In this document: positions 6,340-10,554 of the stretch, one piece after another
Position numbering within the stretch: position 1 is the stretch's first letter
Layout: each line of letters begins with the position of its first letter
From: Methanosarcinales archaeon
GTDB taxonomy: Archaea > Halobacteriota > Syntropharchaeia > Alkanophagales > Methanospirareceae
Assembly: GCA_009618475.1 (NCBI GenBank)
Contig: WJOV01000155.1
Location: 1-10,554 of the forward strand
Reading direction: 5' to 3'
DNA length: 10,554 nucleotides
Notes under the pieces: model-generated
The model's input: the letters and a program-made list of their open reading frames with translations, nothing else
The model's database searches: none
Told to the model about the DNA's origin: nothing
Translations under genes and position numbers: made by a program

Positions 6340-7011
6340 ATGAACATGAAAAAATACAGATGCACGGTTTGTGACTACATATATGACCCGGAAGAAGGAG
6401 ACCCGGATGGTGGGATAGAACCCGGAACGCCATTTGAAGAGATACCGGATGATTGGGTGTGTCCCGTATGCGGTGCAAGCAAGGAAGAATTTGAGGAGTT
6501 TGTTACATACACGGAAGTAGAGACGTTGAAGAAGGAACTGGAAGAGGAGACCAGGTTAGCAGAGGAGTATTTATCACAGCTAAAATATCTCCAGGCAGAC
6601 TTTGAGAACTACAAAAAGATGGTTGCCCGCGAGCGGGAAATGTATGAGATGTGCGCAACGGAAGAGTTGATAAAGGGTCTATTGCCGATTATTGATAATC
6701 TCGGGATTGCCATTGCATCGGCGAACCAGGGTAAAGACATAACGTCATTTGTTGAAGGAATTGAGTTGATCTATAAGGATTTGATGGCGGTGCTTGGTAA
6801 AGAAGGGTTAAAACAAATAAAAGCAGTTGGCGAGAAGTTCGACCCATATACGCACGAAGTGATAATGACGGTTATTGATGACGGTCTTCCGGAGGATACA
6901 GTTCTGGAGGAACTTGAGAAATGTTATATGCTGGGCTCGAAAGTTATAAGGACAGCGAAGGTAAAGGTTTCTAAAAATGCCGATCTTCCGAGAGACCAAA
7001 GTTCCAAATAA
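6340..7011 (+). CDS. grpE: Rubredoxin-GrpE fusion (DnaK nucleotide exchange factor)
   Basis: GrpE releases ADP from DnaK and so sets the pace of the chaperone cycle. The first ~54 residues are a complete rubredoxin: YRCTVCDYIYDPEEGDP with C8 and C11, then DDWVCPVCGASKEEFE with C41 and C44, the four ligands of a single iron (or zinc). From residue ~59 the chain becomes the long GrpE coiled coil (VETLKKELEEETRLAEEYL, then YLQADFENYKKMVARE), then the helical bundle around LLPIIDNLGIAI, and the beta domain with GEKFDPYTHEVI and MLGSKVIRTAKVKVSK, the GrpE signature. Stand-alone GrpE has about 170-200 residues; 223 fits GrpE plus rubredoxin. The frame is continuous with no stop or likely frameshift at the join. 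GGATGTGAT (6331-6339) is the ribosome site; ATG 6346 is an equally good start. An internal TTG near 6526 could give a GrpE-only form. Confidence 0.95.
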   Translation: MNMKKYRCTVCDYIYDPEEGDPDGGIEPGTPFEEIPDDWVCPVCGASKEEFEEFVTYTEVETLKKELEEETRLAEEYLSQLKYLQADFENYKKMVAREREMYEMCATEELIKGLLPIIDNLGIAIASANQGKDITSFVEGIELIYKDLMAVLGKEGLKQIKAVGEKFDPYTHEVIMTVIDDGLPEDTVLEELEKCYMLGSKVIRTAKVKVSKNADLPRDQSSK

Positions 7012-7030
7012 TTCAAAAGAGAGCAAAAAA

Positions 7031-7771
7031 ATGAAACGCTTGAGCTGGAAGTTGTTATTAGCCTTGTTTTTGATCATATTATCCGTATTTGTTTATATTA
7101 TCCACTATGCAATTTTCAGAGACCCGCATCATATTTTTATCTACATGGTTGGTGATCTGGCGTTCGTACCCATTGAGGTGCTGCTGGTTACATTAATCAT
7201 AGAGCGTTTGCTGAAAGAAAGGGAAAAACGTGCTTTGTTGAATAAATTGAATATGATTATAGGAACTTTTTTTAGCGAAGTTGGGACAAGGCTATTGAGA
7301 GATTTTGCCAGTTTTAGTAACAATTCCGCAGAAATAAGCGAACATCTGATTGTAACAAACGAGTGGTCCGAAAAGCATTTTCGAGCAGCTATGGATTTTG
7401 TCAGTGGAGTAGATCCGGTAATTGACACCCAAAAGGGAAATCTGAAAGATTTGCGAGATTTTCTTTTAGGAAAAAAATTTTTTATGTTGAGTCTTATGGA
7501 AAACCCAAATTTGCTTGAGCACGAATCTTTTACAGACCTCCTTTTGGCAGTATTTCACCTGTCTGAAGAACTGGCAGCCAGGGATACATTAGAGGGTTTG
7601 CCCCAATCAGATTACGAACACCTGGCGGGAGATATAAAGCGTGCTTACACGCTGCTAATTCGTGAATGGTTAGCCTATATGATGCACTTAAAGGATAACT
7701 ATCCGTATCTGTTCTCTCTTGTTATAAGAACAAATCCTCTGGATGCTGACGCATCTCCAGTAGTGACATAG
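7031..7771 (+). CDS. Two-helix membrane protein of unknown function
   Basis: I do not recognise a named family. The 246-residue protein begins MKRLSWK, then has two strongly hydrophobic segments, about residues 6-28 (LLLALFLIILSVFVYIIHY) and 34-60 (IFIYMVGDLAFVPIEVLLVT), followed by ERLLKEREKRALLNKLN and a soluble, mostly helical C-terminal region of ~180 residues with no Cys or metal motif. The short loop between helices suggests both termini are cytoplasmic and that the C-terminal domain lies inside the cell. Similar two-helix proteins with GDLAFxPI and a following IGTFFSEVG are, as I recall, widespread in archaea without assigned function. The start at 7031 is preferred; an ATG at 6977 in the same frame would overlap grpE by 35 bases. 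It lies 19 bases after grpE and 62 before dnaK, so it may belong to the chaperone operon. Confidence 0.75.
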   Translation: MKRLSWKLLLALFLIILSVFVYIIHYAIFRDPHHIFIYMVGDLAFVPIEVLLVTLIIERLLKEREKRALLNKLNMIIGTFFSEVGTRLLRDFASFSNNSAEISEHLIVTNEWSEKHFRAAMDFVSGVDPVIDTQKGNLKDLRDFLLGKKFFMLSLMENPNLLEHESFTDLLLAVFHLSEELAARDTLEGLPQSDYEHLAGDIKRAYTLLIREWLAYMMHLKDNYPYLFSLVIRTNPLDADASPVVT

Positions 7772-7781
7772 CCAGTAAACA

Positions 7782-7790
7782 TTTATAAGG
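7782..7790 (+). promoter_or_regulatory. dnaK promoter (TATA box)
   Basis: TTTATAAGG lies in the 62-base gap before dnaK. Transcription would start near 7810, giving a leader of about 24 bases that carries GGAGGT (7818-7823), ten bases before the ATG at 7834. This is the strongest ribosome site in the window and suits a highly expressed chaperone. A second AT-rich run, ATAATATAAATAAAT (7801-7815), lies downstream. dnaK can thus be made separately from grpE. Confidence 0.6.
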
Positions 7791-7833
7791 ATTAAAAGCG
7801 ATAATATAAATAAATTTGGAGGTTGGTTAAAAG

Positions 7834-9681
7834 ATGGCAAAAACAATAGGTATAGATGTGGGAACGAGCAATTCGGCTGCGGCTGCGCTGATAGGTGGTA
7901 AGTCCACGATAATCCCGAGCGCGGAGGGGACGAGCCTTGGCGGCAAAGCCTTTCCCTCGTATGTGGCATTTACGAAAGATGGGCAGATGCTGGTTGGAGA
8001 ACCCGCGAGAAGACAGGCGGTGTCCAATCCCGAAGGAACGGTGATGGCAATCAAGCGAAAGATGGGCACGGACTATAAGGTGAAGGTTCAGGGCAAGGAA
8101 TACACGCCGCAACAAATAACCGCTTTCATTCTTCAAAAGATAAAACGTGATGCAGAAGCATTCTTAGGCGATAAAGTTGACAAGGCGGTCTTAACGGTGC
8201 CGGCATACTTCAACGACAACCAGAGGACTGCGACGAAGGATGCAGGTGCGATTGCAGGTTTAGAAGTCGTCAGAATAATTAACGAACCCACAGCCGCAGC
8301 GCTTGCTTATGGAATTGATAAAACGGAAAAAGAGCAGAAGATTATGGTCTTCGATTTCGGCGGTGGCACACTAGACGTAACGACTATGGAGTTCAGCGAG
8401 GGCGTATTCGAGGTCATATCCACGAGTGGCGATACGCAGTTGGGTGGAACGGACATGGATAACGCACTCGTGGATTACGTAGCGGAAGAGTTCAAGAAGG
8501 AATCGGGAATAGACGTGAGAAAGGATAGTATGGCGTTGCAAAGGCTGCGGGAAGCGAGTGAAAAAGCGAAGATAGAGCTTTCCAACGTGCTTGAGACCGA
8601 TATAAATCTACCGTTCATCACCGCAGACGCTTCGGGACCGAAGCACCTTGTCATGAAACTCACGCGGGCAAAAGTAGAGGAACTCGTGCGACCAATAGTA
8701 GAAAAATGCAAAGGGTCAATAGACCAGGTACTAAAGGATGCCAAACTCTCACCTCGTGACGTCACCAAAATCATATTCGTCGGTGGACCGACGAGGATGC
8801 CAATAGTGCAGAAATTCGTCGAGGAGTTCGTGGGTGTAAAAGGAGAGCGTGGCGTTGACCCGATGGAATGCGTGGCTACGGGTGCCGGAATACAAGCAGG
8901 TGTGCTAACGGGAGAAGTGAAGGACGTGCTGCTGCTGGACGTCACCCCACTCTCGCTTGGCATTGAGACTTTAGGTGGCGTATTCACCAAATTAATCGAA
9001 AGGAACACCACGATTCCCACGCGGAAGGGTGAAATATTTTCGACCGCGGCGGATAATCAAACGAGTGTCGAGATAAACGTCCTGCAAGGCGAGCGCGAAT
9101 TTGCGCGCGATAACACTTCCCTTGGCCGGTTCCATCTGATGGATATTCCGCCATCGCCAAGAGGCGTGCCTCAGATCGAGGTTACCTTCGACATAGATTC
9201 CAATGGTATATTGAATGCCACAGCCAGGGACATGGGCACGGGAAAGCAGCAGGCAATCACCATCACCGCTTCGACCAAACTATCCCAAAGTGAGATAGAC
9301 CGGATGGTTGAGGAGGCAACGCGATTTGAAGAGGAAGATAAAAGGCGTCGTGAAACCGTGGAAACGAAGAATCAAGCAGAGAATCTTGTATATACCACCG
9401 AAAGGGCGCTCACTGATTTAGCTGATAAGGTCACGAGTGACGAACGGACGCGGATTAATGCGATTACAGAACGATTGAAGGAGACGATAAAGAGTGAAGA
9501 CGTCCACAAGATGCGGGCTGAGATGGAAGACTTGACACGTGCATTCCACGAGATTTCAACGCGCGCGTATCAACAAGCCGGGGCACAGTATCAGCAACGA
9601 GAGGGTCCAAAGGCAAAGGAAGGGGAAAAAGAGCAGGGGCCAGTGGATGCGGAATATAAGGTGATGGATGAGGAGGAGTAA
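7834..9681 (+). CDS. dnaK: Hsp70 chaperone DnaK
   Basis: DnaK binds exposed hydrophobic peptides and releases them in an ATP-driven cycle with DnaJ and GrpE. All landmarks are present: phosphate loop GIDVGTSNSAAAAL (Ser replaces the usual Thr12), TVPAYFNDNQRTATKDAG, IINEPTAAALAYGID, VFDFGGGTLDVTTME, and FVGGPTRMPIVQKFVE in the ATPase domain (to ~residue 365). The linker DVLLLDVTPLSLGIETLGG and the beta substrate domain with VEINVLQGEREFA follow, then an alpha lid ending in the acidic tail VMDEEE. The ~23-residue insertion near residue 80 of Gram-negative DnaK is absent (IKRKMGTDYKVKVQGKEYTP), as in archaeal and Gram-positive forms. The FDFGGGTLDVT variant recalls DnaK of methanogens such as Methanothermobacter. 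Length 615 is normal. No dnaJ follows; the next 870 bases hold no recognised gene. Confidence 0.97.
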   Translation: MAKTIGIDVGTSNSAAAALIGGKSTIIPSAEGTSLGGKAFPSYVAFTKDGQMLVGEPARRQAVSNPEGTVMAIKRKMGTDYKVKVQGKEYTPQQITAFILQKIKRDAEAFLGDKVDKAVLTVPAYFNDNQRTATKDAGAIAGLEVVRIINEPTAAALAYGIDKTEKEQKIMVFDFGGGTLDVTTMEFSEGVFEVISTSGDTQLGGTDMDNALVDYVAEEFKKESGIDVRKDSMALQRLREASEKAKIELSNVLETDINLPFITADASGPKHLVMKLTRAKVEELVRPIVEKCKGSIDQVLKDAKLSPRDVTKIIFVGGPTRMPIVQKFVEEFVGVKGERGVDPMECVATGAGIQAGVLTGEVKDVLLLDVTPLSLGIETLGGVFTKLIERNTTIPTRKGEIFSTAADNQTSVEINVLQGEREFARDNTSLGRFHLMDIPPSPRGVPQIEVTFDIDSNGILNATARDMGTGKQQAITITASTKLSQSEIDRMVEEATRFEEEDKRRRETVETKNQAENLVYTTERALTDLADKVTSDERTRINAITERLKETIKSEDVHKMRAEMEDLTRAFHEISTRAYQQAGAQYQQREGPKAKEGEKEQGPVDAEYKVMDEEE

Positions 9682-9739
9682 AAAAAAACACTGTCAAATC
9701 AGCCAAACAGGGCAGGCGTCGGTTCTGGACCGTTTATAA

Positions 9740-9838
9740 GATGCGGAAGAGTACCTGACCAGGTATTCTTCGGAGAAACGTCTCTGTAAGCTATTTGATG
9801 CAGAAACGGGCGAATTATTACGGGTTATCGGCCGGTAA
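9740..9838 (+). pseudogene. Possible coding remnant, unidentified
   Basis: Between a TAA at 9737 and a TAA at 9836 a 32-codon frame reads DAEEYLTRYSS, then KRLCKLFDAETGELLRVIGR. Its composition and the FDAETGELL phrase look like real protein rather than random translation. The same frame before the stop reads ISQTGQASVLDRL, so the stop may be a mutation in an older gene. No start codon and no family assignment are visible. Confidence 0.25.
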
Positions 9839-9841
9839 TAA
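9815..9841. other. Hairpin with 9-bp interrupted stem
   Basis: TTATTAC (9815-9821) pairs with GTAATAA (9835-9841). After one mismatch two more G-C pairs close a 7-base loop, TTATCGG. It lies about 135 bases after dnaK, too far to be its direct terminator, and overlaps the end of the coding remnant. It could be an RNA structure or an element end. Confidence 0.3.
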
Positions 9842-9871
9842 TCGCAAAATTTTATCAAGGATTGGTAAGTT

Positions 9872-10228
9872 TTGAAGCGATATTCGGAACATTCATGTAG
9901 GCTGCATTCATTGGGACTTTCGGGGCTCAATCCCTTCACTTGCGTTGCAGCTCAATATCCACTCCCCCTAGCTTCATCAAGCATGTTACCAACCAGACTG
10001 GATGCAAGGTTCAGTTATGAGTTGGTGGCTAACCTTTCCTTGGGTTGGGTTTGCACCAACTGGATAGATAGTATGAACTTTGCTCGGCATACTCATGTTC
10101 GCTTCGTTATTCGCTTCATCGCTTTTTCAGGTGAAGGTATGGCTAAAAAAGCAGGTGTTAATGGTTGGGCTTGCTTTGGTGCTTCTATCCTTTTTGTTGA
10201 GATTTTGAATTGTGAGACCGCCTCTTAA
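9872..10228 (+). CDS. Unidentified 118-codon open frame
   Basis: The frame runs from a TTG at 9872 to TAA at 10228 and could also start at inner ATGs (9984, 10073, 10139). I recognise no family. The predicted product is rich in Leu, Ser, Phe, Ala and Cys, with no clear membrane span or repeat. Codons in its second half strongly favour T-ending forms (GCT, GGT, GTT, CTT, TTT), unlike the neighbouring kae1, arfC and dnaK. An 81-codon frame also exists on the other strand at 9694-9939, so coding status is unsure. No ribosome site is seen. It may be an imported small gene, an eroded element, or non-coding DNA that happens to be open. Confidence 0.22.
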   Translation: MKRYSEHSCRLHSLGLSGLNPFTCVAAQYPLPLASSSMLPTRLDARFSYELVANLSLGWVCTNWIDSMNFARHTHVRFVIRFIAFSGEGMAKKAGVNGWACFGASILFVEILNCETAS

Positions 10229-10242
10229 GTACGGAGTCTGAG

Positions 10243-10252
10243 TTTATATAAA
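10243..10252 (+). promoter_or_regulatory. Isolated TATA-like box
   Basis: TTTATATAAA is a good archaeal TATA match pointing right, with a predicted start near 10275. The first ATG downstream (10298) opens only nine codons (MAERAIYLY). If the box is used, it would drive a non-coding or very short transcript, or a gene that has been lost. Confidence 0.25.
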
Positions 10253-10350
10253 ATTTGCGTATCAGCACAATAAAAGGTAAAATCCAAAAATCGAGAATGG
10301 CGGAGAGAGCAATATACCTATATTAAGGAAATGATTTTATATTTTCTTTT

Positions 10351-10373
10351 ACTACTTAATATTGAGCAATTAC
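10351..10373. repeat. 23-bp direct repeat, copy 1
   Basis: This copy matches 10432-10454 at 21 of 23 positions; the shared core is AATATTGAGCAATTAC (10358-10373). Its AGCAATT (10365-10371) also pairs with AATTGCT at 10381-10387, making a small hairpin present only at this copy. Confidence 0.6.
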
Positions 10374-10420
10374 ATAAAAAAATTGCTTACAATCATTGTT
10401 GTTCCAAACGTCATCAGCAC

Positions 10421-10491
10421 TAAATAGGGGGACTACCAAATATTGAGCAATTACGTTTTATTTATTGACTAAGGCTGTCCCCCAATTAATT
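10421..10491. repeat. Small inverted-repeat element (MITE-like)
   Basis: GGGGGAC (10427-10433) and GTCCCCC (10477-10483) are a perfect inverted pair. Read inward, both ends follow one pattern, an AT-rich TAAAT or TTAAT, one base, GGGGGAC, two bases, CC, so the similarity extends to about 17 bases. Such ends resemble terminal inverted repeats of insertion sequences, and the 70-base body has no coding capacity. It may be an internally deleted element. Confidence 0.4.
10432..10454. repeat. 23-bp direct repeat, copy 2
   Basis: This is the second copy of the repeat at 10351-10373, offset by exactly 81 bases and differing at two adjacent bases (CA instead of TT). It starts inside the left arm of the inverted-repeat element at 10421-10491. 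Confidence 0.6.
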
Positions 10492-10554
10492 ATCAACACG
10501 GACACTTAAAGTTAATCGTTGCGTGAACACGTAAAAAGTTCCCGACTTTAGATA

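Larger units (their letters stand above)
9682..10554. other. Gene-poor region after dnaK
   Basis: This stretch of 873 bases occupies the place where dnaJ often lies. I see no conserved gene in it, no tRNA and no rRNA. It contains a short coding remnant with a hairpin (9740-9841), an unidentified open frame (9872-10228), an isolated TATA-like box (10243-10252), and two classes of short repeat at the right end. From about 10230 on the sequence is AT-rich with many stops in all frames. The mix suggests decayed or mobile DNA. Confidence 0.6.

Noticed and set aside
8475..9020. 181-codon frame on the - strand
   Set aside because: It lies wholly inside dnaK on the opposite strand; the Ser/Thr-rich translation is the usual shadow of a well-conserved gene.
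9694..9939. 81-codon frame on the - strand
   Set aside because: It overlaps the + strand frames, has no ribosome site and no recognisable motif. It is kept only as a reason for doubt about the region.
9690..10230. Structural RNA gene (rRNA, SRP RNA or RNase P)
   Set aside because: I could not find any conserved core of these RNAs or a tRNA-like cloverleaf on either strand.
10351..10454. Possible CRISPR array from the two 23-bp repeats
   Set aside because: There are only two copies, the gap of 58 bases is too long for a typical spacer, and the second copy overlaps another inverted-repeat element. No cas gene is nearby.

Overview
The window looks like a chromosomal segment of an archaeon, most likely a methane-cycling euryarchaeote. 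This rests on an archaeal-type Kae1 (t6A synthesis), the single-domain archaeal pyrimidine reductase of riboflavin/F420 synthesis, a DnaK lacking the insert typical of Gram-negative DnaK, TATA-box promoters with few strong ribosome sites, and IS1634-type transposases common in methanogens. The closer lineage (for example ANME-like) is a guess. Several proteins carry Glu/Lys/Arg/Gly-rich insertions.

Region 1 (1-2040) is a mobile-element scar. It holds a short tail of one DDE transposase, then a nearly complete IS1634-like transposase gene with all three catalytic residues. The 3' end of that gene reads straight into the 5' remnant of moeA (molybdopterin molybdenumtransferase, opposite strand). 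Only about the first 78 codons of moeA are recognisable, so moeA is destroyed here.

Region 2 (2041-4500) is housekeeping. A Fcf1/AF0591-type PIN-domain protein lies one base upstream of the moeA remnant and carries an in-frame, hairpin-rich, GC-rich insertion. Kae1 (divergent) follows, then a palindromic intergenic repeat of about 108 bp, then the riboflavin/F420 pathway reductase.

Region 3 (4498-9681) is the most distinctive part. A long multi-PAS protein with four PAS/PAC units and no output domain is divergent from a stress-chaperone cluster: a rubredoxin-GrpE fusion, a two-helix membrane protein, and DnaK with its own TATA box and strong ribosome site. No dnaJ is present. The fusion puts a redox-type iron (or zinc) site on the nucleotide-exchange factor of DnaK, and a sensory protein is read from the same intergenic region. 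This suggests redox-responsive chaperoning, which is an inference.

Region 4 (9682-10554) has no confidently recognised gene. It holds a short protein remnant overlapping a hairpin, an unidentified 118-codon open frame with base use unlike its neighbours, an orphan TATA-like box, a 23-base direct repeat in two copies, and a small element bounded by GGGGGAC/GTCCCCC inverted repeats.
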